Positions 24,856-37,819 of a stretch of DNA of 55,404 nt are shown in pieces. The notes under the pieces are model-generated. The model made no database searches. It was not told the origin of the DNA and worked only from the letters and a program-made list of their open reading frames with translations. The stretch is taken from positions 1-55,404 of the forward strand of contig JANYJS010000042.1 of NCBI GenBank assembly GCA_025361765.1, read 5' to 3'. The position numbers and the translations under genes were made by a program. Within the stretch, counting starts at the first letter, position 1, and each line of letters starts with the position of its first letter. This DNA is from Bacillota bacterium (GTDB lineage: Bacteria > Bacillota > Clostridia > Peptostreptococcales > Anaerovoracaceae).

Positions 24856-25731
24856 ATGAAAATTATTGATATATACAATAGTAAAAAGATGGTTCTCTCG
24901 CTTGAGATTTTTCCGCCTAAGCCGGATTCTCCACTGGAGTCTATTTTTCAGACGATTGAGGCACTTAAGGATCTCAGACCGGACTATATGAGCGTGACCT
25001 ACGGTGCCGGAGGTAAGGCTAAAGGCAGAACAGTAGAAATCGCATCGCGAATCAAGAATGATTATGGGATAGAAAGTCTGGCCCATCTGACCTGCATCGC
25101 GTCGACCAAGGATGAACTTCATGAGATTTTCAAAGAGCTTAAAGCAAACAACATAGAAAACGTTCTTGCGCTGCGTGGAGATATCCCGGAAAATCCGGAT
25201 TTTGATTTTCCAAATCCACTGCAGTATAGGTATGCCGGTGACCTCATCCGTGAGATTAAAATGCATGAGGATTTCTGTATTGGCGCTGCCTGCTATCCAG
25301 AAGGACATATTGATTGCGACAGCAAAATAGCGGACATCAAATATTTAAAAGAAAAGGAAAAATCTGGTGCGGAGTTTATGATTTCTCAGCTTTTCTTTGA
25401 CAACGAACTCTTCTACCGGTTTATGGAAGAATTGGATCTGGCGGATCTGAAGGCCCCGGTGTCAGCGGGGGTAATGCCGGTATTAAACAAGAAACAGATT
25501 TTACGCATCACACAGCTTGCTGGCTGCAATCTGCCTCCTAAATTTCGCCGCATCATCGACCGGTATGAAAACAATCCGGAGGCGCTTAAAGAAGCTGGCG
25601 AAGCCTATGCTATCGAGCAGATTATAGACCTTATGGCCTACGGCGTTCGCGGCATCCATCTTTATACGATGAACAAGCCGGATACGGCAAGGCGCATCAT
25701 CAATAATATTGAAAACATCAGAAAATTGTGA
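24856..25731 (+). CDS. metF: Methylenetetrahydrofolate reductase
   Basis: Reduces 5,10-methylene-THF to 5-methyl-THF on FAD, giving the methyl donor for MetH downstream and, in acetogens, for the methyl branch. Seen: LSLEIFPPKPDSPLESIF, DYMSVTYGAGGKAKGRTVEIA, ALRGDIPENPDF, ACYPEGH and FMISQLFFDNELFYRFME. The longest frame begins 44 codons earlier inside yhbY; the ATG at 24856 has GTGAGGAT upstream and begins the conserved protein, giving 291 residues. The electron donor is not decidable from sequence. It is followed 42 bp later by metH, forming a methionine-synthesis pair. Confidence 0.94.
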   Translation: MKIIDIYNSKKMVLSLEIFPPKPDSPLESIFQTIEALKDLRPDYMSVTYGAGGKAKGRTVEIASRIKNDYGIESLAHLTCIASTKDELHEIFKELKANNIENVLALRGDIPENPDFDFPNPLQYRYAGDLIREIKMHEDFCIGAACYPEGHIDCDSKIADIKYLKEKEKSGAEFMISQLFFDNELFYRFMEELDLADLKAPVSAGVMPVLNKKQILRITQLAGCNLPPKFRRIIDRYENNPEALKEAGEAYAIEQIIDLMAYGVRGIHLYTMNKPDTARRIINNIENIRKL

Positions 25732-25773
25732 TAAAATAATTTTTTTTAAGATTGTAAAAGGAAGGGATTCCTC

Positions 25774-28221
25774 ATGAGAGAAATCATTGGCAAACGTATC
25801 ATAATCTGCGATGGAGCCATGGGCACTATGCTCCAGAAATATGGTCTTAAAACAGGGGAACTGCCAGAGATCCAGAATTTCACTAACCCGGAAACCATTG
25901 AGCGCATTCACAGGGAGTATCTTGAGGCGGGCAGCGACTTTGTGTCGACCAATACCTTCGGTGCCAGTGAGCTTAAACTTTCGGGCAGCGGATACTCCTC
26001 TGTGGAAGTTGTAAGACAGGCTGTGGCTATTGCAAGACAGGCAACGGACACTTTTGAAAAAGTCCACGGCCGAAAGAAATATGTGGCCCTAGATTTAGGT
26101 TCAAACGGTAAACTTATGGAGCCTGTGGGGGACCTCACTTTTGAAGCGGCTTATGAACTTTTTAAAATTCAAATTCTAGCCGGCGTTTCCGCTGGCGCGG
26201 ATTTTATTTTTTTTGAAACCTTTACCGATGTTTTTGAACTCAAAGCGGCGGTGATCGCTGCCAAAGAAAATTCGGATTTGCCGATTTTCTGTTCCGTCAC
26301 TTTTCAGGAGGATGGCAGGACTTTGATGGGTACAGACCCGCTGACCATGGTGATCATGCTTCAGGATCTGGGTATCGACGCCCTCGGCGTCAACTGCTCC
26401 CTTGGCCCTGAGCAAATGCTTGGTACTGTACGTCAGATATTAAGGTATTCAAAGCTTCCGGTTCTTGTTCAGCCCAACGCTGGACTGCCTTGCATGGTTG
26501 ATGGACAAACGGTCTTTGATATCAGCGAAGAGTCTTTTGTTGACACCATGGGCATTATGCTTTCGGAAGGTGTATCCATTGTTGGCGGCTGCTGCGGCAC
26601 GACGCCTGACTTTATCGCAAAGCTGGCAAAAAAGGTTTCGGAAATAAATGACAAAATAATAAGAACAGGAAAAATGATTGCTCCGGAGAGATATCTTAAC
26701 GGTGCCCCATATACTGCGGTTTGCTCCGCAACAAAAACGGTTATGCTAGATGATCGGATTAGAATAATCGGCGAGCGTATCAATCCCACGGGAAAAAAAC
26801 TGCTGAAGGAAGCCCTTAAAGCAGGTGATTTGAGTTATATTGAGCAGGAAGCTATAAGGCAGGTCAAGGCTGGAGCGGAAATTCTGGATATTAATGTGGG
26901 CCTTCCGGAGATTGAAGAGAAACAGACGATGCTGGCGGCCATTCGCAGAGTATCCGCAGTCGTTGATGCTCCTCTTCAAATTGACAGCTCGGATCCTGAG
27001 GTGTTATCAGCAGCAGTCAGGAATTACAACGGCAGGCCAATCATCAATTCCGTCAACGGCAAAGAAAGCGTGATGCATCAGATATTTCCTATAGTTAAAA
27101 AGTATGGCGCCTGTGTTATTGCCCTTACCCTTGATGAGAATGGTTTGCCAAAGAATAAAGAAGAAAGGGTTGCCATAGCTGAAAAAATCATCAAAACAGC
27201 TGAAACCTATGGGATAGGCAGAGAGCGTATCATCGTTGACTGCCTGACGCTGACGGTTTCGGCGGAGCAGCATGCGGCAAGAGCAACATTAGAGGCGATT
27301 ACTGAAGTTAAAGCAAAATTTGGCGTTAAAACCACCTTAGGCGCCAGCAATATCTCCTTCGGTTTGCCCGAAAGGAAGCTATTGAACAGAACTTTTCTGG
27401 CCATGGCGCTTCAGGCAGGCCTGGACGCACCCATCACCGATCCTCTTGAATCTGACTATGTTGATACCATTAGAGCGTTTGAAGTTTTAAATAGCAAAGA
27501 TACGGAGTCGAGAGACTATATCGGCGCGTATGGCAACAATGAAAGCAAACCTGCTGTGAAGCCTCTTGAGCGAATTGACTTCAGCCTTGAAACCATTATT
27601 TTGGAAGGCTATGGGGACCAAGCGACCTCGGCCGCCCAAAAGCTGCTGCAAACACGCCTACCTCTGGATATTGTTGAGGGTATCATCATTCCGTCTTTGG
27701 AGATCGTCGGTCAGCGTTATGAAAAAGGGGAGCTCTATCTTCCTCAACTCATTAAGTCGGCCGATACGGTAAAAAGCATTTTTGCTGTTCTCAAAAATGA
27801 AATGAAGCAAACTGGCGGCAGTATCAATTATGGAAAGATTGTCGTCGCCACTGTCAAAGGAGACATTCATGATATTGGTAAAAATATTGCGAAAGTGATG
27901 CTTGAAAACTATGGTTATGAGGTCATAGATCTCGGCAAGGACGTGGCTATTGAAAAAGTGGTTCAGACGGTTCGTGAAGAAAATATCAGATTTGTCGGGT
28001 TAAGTGCTCTCATGACAACTACGGTTGTAAATATGGAAGCCACCATTAAGGCACTGAAAGCTGAGGGACTAACTTGCAAAATCCTGGTTGGCGGCGCGGT
28101 ACTGACCTTTGCATATGCACAGAAAATTGGAGCTGATTATTTCGGAAAGGACGCCATGGCCACAGTCAAGGCGGCTAACGAGGTCTTCCGAAAGACTAAT
28201 TCAGCTAAACTAAATGATTGA
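25774..28221 (+). CDS. metH: Cobalamin-dependent methionine synthase lacking the reactivation domain
   Basis: Transfers the methyl group of 5-methyl-THF through cobalamin to homocysteine. The 815 residues contain a homocysteine-binding domain with zinc ligands C208, C273 and C274 (GGCCGTTP), a pterin-binding domain (about 320-580, beginning RIRIIGERINPTGKK), a helical cap, and a B12-binding Rossmann domain with DIHDIGKN (697-704; H699 is the cobalt ligand). The C-terminal SAM-binding reactivation domain of the 1200-residue E. coli enzyme is absent, as in many clostridial and thermophile enzymes. Oxidised cobalamin must therefore be reactivated by a separate protein, not seen in the window. 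GGAAGGG precedes the ATG. Confidence 0.95.
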   Translation: MREIIGKRIIICDGAMGTMLQKYGLKTGELPEIQNFTNPETIERIHREYLEAGSDFVSTNTFGASELKLSGSGYSSVEVVRQAVAIARQATDTFEKVHGRKKYVALDLGSNGKLMEPVGDLTFEAAYELFKIQILAGVSAGADFIFFETFTDVFELKAAVIAAKENSDLPIFCSVTFQEDGRTLMGTDPLTMVIMLQDLGIDALGVNCSLGPEQMLGTVRQILRYSKLPVLVQPNAGLPCMVDGQTVFDISEESFVDTMGIMLSEGVSIVGGCCGTTPDFIAKLAKKVSEINDKIIRTGKMIAPERYLNGAPYTAVCSATKTVMLDDRIRIIGERINPTGKKLLKEALKAGDLSYIEQEAIRQVKAGAEILDINVGLPEIEEKQTMLAAIRRVSAVVDAPLQIDSSDPEVLSAAVRNYNGRPIINSVNGKESVMHQIFPIVKKYGACVIALTLDENGLPKNKEERVAIAEKIIKTAETYGIGRERIIVDCLTLTVSAEQHAARATLEAITEVKAKFGVKTTLGASNISFGLPERKLLNRTFLAMALQAGLDAPITDPLESDYVDTIRAFEVLNSKDTESRDYIGAYGNNESKPAVKPLERIDFSLETIILEGYGDQATSAAQKLLQTRLPLDIVEGIIIPSLEIVGQRYEKGELYLPQLIKSADTVKSIFAVLKNEMKQTGGSINYGKIVVATVKGDIHDIGKNIAKVMLENYGYEVIDLGKDVAIEKVVQTVREENIRFVGLSALMTTTVVNMEATIKALKAEGLTCKILVGGAVLTFAYAQKIGADYFGKDAMATVKAANEVFRKTNSAKLND

Positions 28222-28281
28222 TAAATCCATCATTTACATAGTTAAAGCTAGGACAAAATAATTCTGTGGGAGGAAGCTAAA

Positions 28282-28725
28282 ATGACAAGACCGAGCTGGG
28301 ATGAATATTTTATGGAAATGGCCGAGGTAGCCGAAAAGAGATCGACCTGTACACGAAGAAGAGTCGGCGCTGTTATTGTCAAGGACAACAGGATTATGGC
28401 CACTGGATATAATGGGGTTCCTACAGGAATCAAACACTGTGGCGAAAGGGGCTGCCTCAGAGAGCAGCTCAATGTGCCTTCAGGACAAAGACACGAACTG
28501 TGCCGAGGGCTTCATGCCGAGCAAAATGCCATTATTCAGGCAGCCCATCTCGGCCAAAGCATAGCCGGTGGAACGCTTTACTGCACCACTCAGCCCTGCG
28601 TGATTTGCGCCAAGATGATTATCAATGCCGGTATTCTCCGAATCGTCATCAAACAAGGCTACCCGGATGAGCTGTCTCTTGAAATGCTGAGTGAAGCTGG
28701 GATGGTTATCGAAACCATGGCGTAA
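28282..28725 (+). CDS. dCMP deaminase (ComEB family)
   Basis: Zinc enzyme that deaminates dCMP to dUMP for thymidylate synthesis. Seen in 147 residues: [21 protein letters not shown], catalytic HAE (H78, E80) in GLHAEQNAI, the zinc cysteines in PCVICAKMI (C106, C109), and additional cysteines C53 and C58 in KHCGERGCL plus H71/C74 that form the second metal site typical of dCMP deaminases. GGGAGGAAGC precedes the ATG. It sits between metH and tagO with no functional link obvious. Confidence 0.93.
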   Translation: MTRPSWDEYFMEMAEVAEKRSTCTRRRVGAVIVKDNRIMATGYNGVPTGIKHCGERGCLREQLNVPSGQRHELCRGLHAEQNAIIQAAHLGQSIAGGTLYCTTQPCVICAKMIINAGILRIVIKQGYPDELSLEMLSEAGMVIETMA

Positions 28726-28759
28726 TTAAATAATCACAACTTCTGAAAGGACACGCATT

Positions 28760-29848
28760 ATGAACAATTATATAGGAATTTTTCTGGCTGCTCTTGGGCT
28801 AGCATTGGCTTTTACGCCCTTAGCCATAAGAATAGCACCAAGAATAGGCGCCATCGACATACCAAAAGACGATCGTCGTATGCACACAAAGGCCATGCCG
28901 AGATTTGGCGGAATGGCCATATATATCGGGACAATTGGCGCTATGATCGCTTTCTTGCCTATAAATGCCAAGCTTCTAGGCGTCATTGCCGGGGGAACCC
29001 TGATTTTCCTGGTCGGTATCTATGATGATATTAAGGGCATGCCTGCAAGGGTCAAACTGGCGGCCCAGATTGTTTGCGCTGTTATTTTGTTTCTGTTCAG
29101 CGTGCGCATTTCATTTGTGAGCAATCCTTTTGGGGACGGCTTTTTCTTCTTCCCTTGGTGGCTTAGCCTTATTGTAACCATCGTATGGATCGTTGGCATC
29201 ACAAATACGGTTAACCTGATAGATGGTCTTGATGGTCTGGCGGCAGGAATCGCATTTATTGCGTCGATTTCCATTTCCTATACAGCATTTTTGACAGGTA
29301 GACCAGAAATATCAATGGCTACATTAGCCATTGCAGGCGCTAGTTTAGGGTTTTTGCCTTTCAATTTCAACCCGGCAAAAATATTCATGGGTGACGGCGG
29401 GTCCTTATTTCTGGGGTTTATGCTGGCGGGTATTTCCGTCATGGGACCCATGAAGAGCGCTACGATTATCGCCACGGTTGTGCCAATGTTGGTGCTGGCC
29501 CTGCCCATTTTTGATACGGTTTTTGCCATTATTAGACGGCTTCTCAATGGGAAGCCCATTATGGAGGCCGACAAGGGGCATTTGCATCATCGAATTATGG
29601 CTGTAGGCCTAGGACAAAAGCGGACAGTTCTCACATTATATGGTATTAGCGGGATCATGGGTGTCGCGGCCATACTACTGAGCAGAGGCTTATGGTTTGA
29701 AACCGGCAGCTTGGTCCTTGTGGCTTTAACACTCATAGTTGTCTTTATAAAGGAACAAGAGGTGCTTGAAGTCTTGGAAAAAGAGATGGACAAGCCTGGT
29801 CTGTCAAAAGAAGGCGTCATTGAGGAAGTTGTCAGGAAATTAGAATAG
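28760..29848 (+). CDS. tagO: Undecaprenyl-phosphate N-acetylglucosaminyl 1-phosphate transferase (TagO/WecA type)
   Basis: Membrane enzyme that starts teichoic-acid or other wall-polymer synthesis by loading GlcNAc-1-P on undecaprenyl phosphate. Seen in 362 residues: about ten helices, KDDRRMHTKAMPRFGG, VGIYDDIKG (the Mg-binding DD), NTVNLIDGLDGLAAG, KIFMGDGGSLFLGF, and the HLHHR cytoplasmic loop. Those motifs separate the GlcNAc-type enzymes from MraY. It is followed 23 bp later by the UDP-GlcNAc 2-epimerase, which supplies ManNAc for the linkage unit, consistent with wall teichoic-type polymers. Confidence 0.93.
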   Translation: MNNYIGIFLAALGLALAFTPLAIRIAPRIGAIDIPKDDRRMHTKAMPRFGGMAIYIGTIGAMIAFLPINAKLLGVIAGGTLIFLVGIYDDIKGMPARVKLAAQIVCAVILFLFSVRISFVSNPFGDGFFFFPWWLSLIVTIVWIVGITNTVNLIDGLDGLAAGIAFIASISISYTAFLTGRPEISMATLAIAGASLGFLPFNFNPAKIFMGDGGSLFLGFMLAGISVMGPMKSATIIATVVPMLVLALPIFDTVFAIIRRLLNGKPIMEADKGHLHHRIMAVGLGQKRTVLTLYGISGIMGVAAILLSRGLWFETGSLVLVALTLIVVFIKEQEVLEVLEKEMDKPGLSKEGVIEEVVRKLE

Positions 29849-29871
29849 GATAGAAAGTAGAGCATAAAATA

Positions 29872-30978
29872 ATGAAAGTATTAACCGTATTTGGGACAAG
29901 GCCAGAAGCCATCAAAATGGCTCCGCTGGTCAAAAGACTCAACCTTGAACCGGGCATTGAGTCGGTTTTATGCGTGACGGCGCAGCATAGAGAAATGTTG
30001 GATCAGGTTCTTGATTTATTCCAGCTGAAACCGGATTATGATTTGAATATCATGCAGCCAAATCAGACCATCAGCGCGATAACTGCCAATGTCCTGACCG
30101 GGATTGAAGAAGTTTTCGTCAAAGAAAGGCCTGATATTGTTTTAGTTCATGGTGATACCACCACCACTTTTGCAGCTTCGCTTGCAGCTTTCTATAACAA
30201 GGTTAAAATCGGACATGTTGAAGCGGGGCTACGCACCTATGATAAATATTCGCCCTATCCGGAGGAAATGAACCGTGTTCTGACCAGTCACCTGGCCGAT
30301 TTTCATTTCGCCCCTACGGAAAATAACAGACTGAATCTGCTTAAAGAAGGCGTCACCGATGATGCTATTTTCGTTACGGGAAACACAGTCATTGATGCTT
30401 TGCTCGAAGTTGCCGATAAACCTTATAGCTTTCAAGATGAGACTTTAAAAGGAATAGATTTTATCAATAAACGCGTGATAACGGTGACCTGCCATCGAAG
30501 GGAAAATCTTGGCGAATACATGGTGCAAATTTTTTCCGCTATTAGAGATCTGACCCTTGAGTTTTCGGATATTGAAATCATTTATCCTGTACACATGAAC
30601 CCGAAGGTGCGAAGCACGGCTAATGAAATATTGAAAGGAATAGACCGGGTTCATTTGATTGAACCGCTCCAATACCAGCCTTTTGTCAATTTGATGGCCA
30701 AATCCTACTTGATTATAACCGATTCGGGTGGCATGCAGGAAGAGGCGCCAGCGCTAGGTAAGCCAGTGTTGGTGGTTCGAAAGGAAACTGAACGGCCGGA
30801 GGCCGTAGCGGCGGGAACGGTGAAGCTTGCAGGGGTTGAACGGGAGACAATTTATGGAATGGCTCGTAAACTCCTGACCGATGCATCCGCACATCAACGT
30901 ATGGCGAACGCCATCAATCCTTATGGGGATGGTCATGCCGCCGAACATATAATAAGCATCCTAAAGAGGCGCGTATAA
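29872..30978 (+). CDS. wecB: UDP-N-acetylglucosamine 2-epimerase (non-hydrolysing)
   Basis: Interconverts UDP-GlcNAc and UDP-ManNAc (WecB/MnaA). Seen in 368 residues: the N-terminal TVFGTRPEAIKMAPLVKRL, TAQHREMLDQVLDLF, LVHGDTTTTFAASLAAFY, GHVEAGLRTYDKYSPYPEEMNR, VTCHRRENLG and the active-site region TDSGGMQEEAPALGKPVLVVR with ETERPEAV. It forms a pair with tagO upstream. No terminator hairpin is obvious before the atp promoter. Confidence 0.95.
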   Translation: MKVLTVFGTRPEAIKMAPLVKRLNLEPGIESVLCVTAQHREMLDQVLDLFQLKPDYDLNIMQPNQTISAITANVLTGIEEVFVKERPDIVLVHGDTTTTFAASLAAFYNKVKIGHVEAGLRTYDKYSPYPEEMNRVLTSHLADFHFAPTENNRLNLLKEGVTDDAIFVTGNTVIDALLEVADKPYSFQDETLKGIDFINKRVITVTCHRRENLGEYMVQIFSAIRDLTLEFSDIEIIYPVHMNPKVRSTANEILKGIDRVHLIEPLQYQPFVNLMAKSYLIITDSGGMQEEAPALGKPVLVVRKETERPEAVAAGTVKLAGVERETIYGMARKLLTDASAHQRMANAINPYGDGHAAEHIISILKRRV

Positions 30979-30995
30979 ATAATAAGCAAAAAGAT

Positions 30996-31008
30996 GTATA
31001 CTGTATAC
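30996..31008. promoter_or_regulatory. Palindrome upstream of the atp promoter
   Basis: GTATAC-T-GTATAC, perfect arms around one base, 25 bp before the -35 box of the ATP synthase operon. An operator is possible; no regulator is assigned. Confidence 0.35.
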
Positions 31009-31032
31009 GAGACGAATTACAGTAAATTGACC

Positions 31033-31060
31033 TTTACTTTTTGTGAGATAGGACTATAAT
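31033..31060 (+). promoter_or_regulatory. Probable promoter of the ATP synthase operon
   Basis: TTTACT (31033-31038) and consensus TATAAT (31055-31060) with a 16-bp spacer, 33 bp before the AtpZ ATG. A better -35 match, TTGACC at 31028, would leave 21 or more bases and is not used. Confidence 0.6.
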
Positions 31061-31093
31061 TTGTTTCAATGAAAAAGAAAGGGAAGTGATACT

Positions 31094-31339
31094 ATGAGCA
31101 AGAACAAGGAGGAAGACTTTGATCTTCTCAACTCATTTGCTCTACTTACCCAGATTGGTCTAACCCTTGCAATACCCATCATAATAGGTATTGCAGCCGG
31201 AGAACTACTCGATTCTGCCTCTGGCGGCGGTCATGTTTTCCTCTTTTCATTATTGGTCGTCGGCATCGTTGTTGGGTTTTATGCCGCCTACAGAGAGCTA
31301 AAACGTGTGAACGTCAAAAAAGACAGCAGAAGAAAATGA
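31094..31339 (+). CDS. atpZ: AtpZ/AtpI-family ATP synthase accessory protein
   Basis: A small (81-residue) two-helix membrane protein encoded at the head of many F1Fo operons and thought to help ring assembly or Mg/Ca supply. Seen: SFALLTQIGLTLAIPIIIGIAAGELLD as first helix, FLFSLLVVGIVVGFYAAYREL as second, then a basic tail. It overlaps the next gene by 4 bp. GGGAAGTG precedes the ATG. Confidence 0.8.
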   Translation: MSKNKEEDFDLLNSFALLTQIGLTLAIPIIIGIAAGELLDSASGGGHVFLFSLLVVGIVVGFYAAYRELKRVNVKKDSRRK

Positions 31340-31734
31340 ACAGTTTAGGACAATTTAAAAAAGAGATTTACACCTATGCCCTGATTTGCGCCGTGCTTAT
31401 TGAACTGGTCTCCATTCCCATAATTGGTGCTGGCACTGAATTTGCGTATGGTATAGGGTTAGGGACTTTGATCGCAATAGCGAATTTTAGCCTCATGGCC
31501 TTAGCCGGAAGCTTGATGATTACCACAAAGAATACCTTCATTGGCATGCTGGGCTATATGATAAGAATGGTGCTTTCGGCAGCAGCAGTATTGATCGCTT
31601 TAAAGATTAGCGTGGTTTGCGCCGCTGGGACAGTAGCAGGACTATTAACAATTCAATTGGCAATTTTCTTCCTGTATATATTCAAAAAAGGCAAGAAGAA
31701 GAGCCTGAAGATAACAGAAAAAATTGAATCTTAA
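31336..31734 (+). CDS. atpI: ATP synthase subunit I (AtpI-like assembly protein)
   Basis: A 132-residue protein with four predicted helices. Position in the operon, length and the pattern of IGAGTEFAYGIGLGTLIAIANF and YMIRMVLSAAAVLIALKI match the loosely conserved ATP synthase I family, which aids c-ring assembly. Sequence conservation is low in this family, so the call rests partly on context. Confidence 0.75.
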   Translation: MNSLGQFKKEIYTYALICAVLIELVSIPIIGAGTEFAYGIGLGTLIAIANFSLMALAGSLMITTKNTFIGMLGYMIRMVLSAAAVLIALKISVVCAAGTVAGLLTIQLAIFFLYIFKKGKKKSLKITEKIES

Positions 31735-31767
31735 GACAATAGAAATAAATGACAAAGGAGAACATAG

Positions 31768-32484
31768 ATGCATTCGATCGCACACTTAGGGCCGAGAAAA
31801 ATCTTCGGCATTGGGGATTTCTTCATTACCGAAACTGTTCTATATTTCTGGATTATCATGGCTATAATGATTACTTTTGCGTTATTAGCGACGCGAAAGC
31901 TGGAGGAGAAGCCCAAAGGGATTCAGCTTGTTGCGGAGTACATCGTAGAATTCGTCTATAATTTTACCGAAGGCGCAATGGGAAAGCGTAACAGCAACTT
32001 CTCGCCTTACATTGGCACACTCTTTATATTTCTGATTCTGGGAAACTCCCTGGGATTATGGGGTCTGAGGCCTGTTACGGCGGATGTCAACACCACCTTC
32101 GCTCTGGCCGGAATCACATTCTTTCTCGTCCATTACAATTCAATTAAAAGCAAAGGCATAGTTGGCTATTTCAAGCACCTGTCGGCGCCTTATCCATTTA
32201 TGCTGCCGATTAATCTCGTCGGTGAACTGGCCTTCCCCATATCGCTGTCTTTTCGTTTGTTCGGCAATATTGCCGGAGGGATGATTATCATGGCCCTGAT
32301 ATTTACTGGGCTTGACTCGGTTTCGGAATCTCTGAGCCTAAGCATACCATTTTTCCAGTTTCTCATTCCGCTGCCTGCCAATCTGTTTTTCGATATTTTC
32401 GAACCGATTTTGCAGGGTTTCGTATTCACCATGTTAACTATGGTCTTCATTTCAATCAATAACATGACCCATGAAGAGCATTAA
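31768..32484 (+). CDS. atpB: F1Fo ATP synthase subunit a
   Basis: Stator channel subunit that passes ions to the c-ring. Seen in 238 residues: about six helices, GNSLGLWGLRPVTADVNTTFALA in the central part, the essential-Arg helix LVGELAFPISLSFRLFGNIAGG and the closing FEPILQGFVFTMLTMVFISIN. AAAGGAG precedes the ATG. The ion specificity is set mainly by the c subunit encoded next, which looks Na+-type. Confidence 0.95.
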   Translation: MHSIAHLGPRKIFGIGDFFITETVLYFWIIMAIMITFALLATRKLEEKPKGIQLVAEYIVEFVYNFTEGAMGKRNSNFSPYIGTLFIFLILGNSLGLWGLRPVTADVNTTFALAGITFFLVHYNSIKSKGIVGYFKHLSAPYPFMLPINLVGELAFPISLSFRLFGNIAGGMIIMALIFTGLDSVSESLSLSIPFFQFLIPLPANLFFDIFEPILQGFVFTMLTMVFISINNMTHEEH

Positions 32485-32517
32485 TAAAATATAAGAAAAA
32501 ACAAGGAGGAATTTATA

Positions 32518-32775
32518 ATGGATCCAAAAGCATTTATTATCGGACTTTCAGCACTAGGCGCCGGATTTACCATGATTTCAGCAGTAGGTATTGGTATCGG
32601 GCAGGGTATGGCAGCAGCTAAGGCTGTAGAAGCAGTCGGAAGACAACCGGAAGCACAGACAGATATCATCAAAACCATGCTTATAGGCCAGGCTGTAACA
32701 GAAACAACAGGTATTTTCGCATTTATTATCGCTATCGTGCTATTGTTTGCAAATCCACTTGTTGGCTTGCTGTAA
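32518..32775 (+). CDS. atpE: F1Fo ATP synthase subunit c, Na+-type ligand pattern
   Basis: Rotor ring subunit of 85 residues with two helices. Ion-binding residues: Gln29 in [10 protein letters not shown], Glu62 and Thr63 in [11 protein letters not shown]. In Ilyobacter tartaricus the Na+ site uses Gln32, Glu65 and Ser66, supported by Tyr70; here the Gln and Glu are kept, Ser is replaced by Thr (still a hydroxyl) and Tyr by Phe67. H+-type c subunits usually lack the Gln and hydroxyl partners. The loop RQPEA is conserved. The ring is therefore probably Na+-coupled (inference). CAAGGAGG precedes the ATG. Confidence 0.95.
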   Translation: MDPKAFIIGLSALGAGFTMISAVGIGIGQGMAAAKAVEAVGRQPEAQTDIIKTMLIGQAVTETTGIFAFIIAIVLLFANPLVGLL

Positions 32776-32812
32776 GAATTTAAGCACATAAAACTCGGAG
32801 GGGGGCGGTATT

Positions 32813-33325
32813 TTGGAACTATATACCGGACTGATTGAGTTTAACTGGACGCTTTTGATCAACATGGCCAGCATGATCGTGTTGTTTCTTATCCTAAGAA
32901 AGAAGTTTTTTCTTAAAATCAGAGCGCATATGCAAAAGAGAGAGCAAGCGGTTGCAGATAGTATAGCAAACGCGGAAAACAAGAATGTAGAGGCAGCTCA
33001 GCTCTACGCTGATTACCAGAAAAAGCTTGCGGATGTGGATGAAGAAGCCAGAGAACGCACCAAACAGACAATGATTAAAGCAGAGGCTCAGGCCAAGGAA
33101 ATCATTGCCGAGGCTCAGAAGAAATCAGTTGAACTATTAAAAAGAAACGAACTGGAGATTGAACGCGAAAAGGAACAGGCTGTCGGCGATTTCAAGGATC
33201 AGATTGCAAATCTGGCTATTTTTGCTGCAGAAAAAATTCTGGAAAAACAGCTTGATACCAAAGAGCAACATGTAATAGTGGGCAAGATTATTGAGGACGC
33301 AGGGAGAATGACATGGCAGAGCTAA
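32813..33325 (+). CDS. atpF: F1Fo ATP synthase subunit b
   Basis: Peripheral stalk subunit: one N-terminal helix (LLINMASMIVLFLILRKKFF) followed by a long charged coiled coil to the end of the 170 residues. The start is TTG at 32813, preceded by GGAGGGGGGCGG; no in-frame ATG occurs before the membrane helix. The gene overlaps atpH by 13 bp, so the two are translationally coupled. Confidence 0.93.
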   Translation: MELYTGLIEFNWTLLINMASMIVLFLILRKKFFLKIRAHMQKREQAVADSIANAENKNVEAAQLYADYQKKLADVDEEARERTKQTMIKAEAQAKEIIAEAQKKSVELLKRNELEIEREKEQAVGDFKDQIANLAIFAAEKILEKQLDTKEQHVIVGKIIEDAGRMTWQS

Positions 33326-33858
33326 CGGTTGACGCCGTCTACGGAACAGCTTTATTTGATGTTGCAAGGGAGCAGGATAAACTGGTCAAAATCCAGGAGG
33401 ATTTTGATCTTGTTATTCATAGTCTGCAGGAGGAACCTTTATTCTTTGAATTTCTCACCATGCCGACTATTCCAAAAGATGTTAAAAAACAGGTTGTAAG
33501 AGACTGCTTCGAAGGTCAAATCAGCCAAGAGCTTTTGAACTTTATATTTGTCCTAATAGATAAAAAAAGGAGCAGAAATCTCAAGGAAATCGCTAAGTTT
33601 TACAGAAAAAAAATGGATACCAGCCAGAATATTTCTTCAGGAATCATCATTTCTGTTGAACCTCTGACCCAAGATGAGCTCAAGTCTTTTGAAGATGAAA
33701 CGGGTAAACTTATGCGAAAGACTGTAAAACTTAAAAACGAGACAGATCCTGGCATAATTGGCGGAGTGAAAATATTGATAGAAGGTAAGATCATTGATGC
33801 CACCATCCAAAAGAGGCTTCACAACCTTAAGGAAAGTCTCAGCCAATTAGCTGTTTAA
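33313..33858 (+). CDS. atpH: F1Fo ATP synthase subunit delta
   Basis: Links the peripheral stalk to the top of F1. In 181 residues: the N-terminal helical domain beginning VDAVYGTALFDVAREQDKLV, and the C-terminal conserved segment KLKNETDPGIIGGVKILIEGKIID, which ends with QKRLHNLKESL. Length and place between atpF and atpA are standard. Confidence 0.94.
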   Translation: MAELTVDAVYGTALFDVAREQDKLVKIQEDFDLVIHSLQEEPLFFEFLTMPTIPKDVKKQVVRDCFEGQISQELLNFIFVLIDKKRSRNLKEIAKFYRKKMDTSQNISSGIIISVEPLTQDELKSFEDETGKLMRKTVKLKNETDPGIIGGVKILIEGKIIDATIQKRLHNLKESLSQLAV

Positions 33859-33917
33859 ACCTGATAAAAGACTTGTTTAGTAAGGCAGTAGACGTTTTAG
33901 TCAGAATTTATAATTAG

Positions 33918-35444
<1,527 letters not shown>

Positions 35445-35460
35445 AGGAGTCGAAAAAATC

Positions 35461-37807
<2,347 letters not shown>

Positions 37808-37819
37808 GCGGGTGATGGT

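Noticed and set aside
31028-31060. TTGACC with TATAAT as the atp promoter
   Set aside because: The spacer would be about 22 bp, too long; TTTACT at 31033 with 16 bp fits better.
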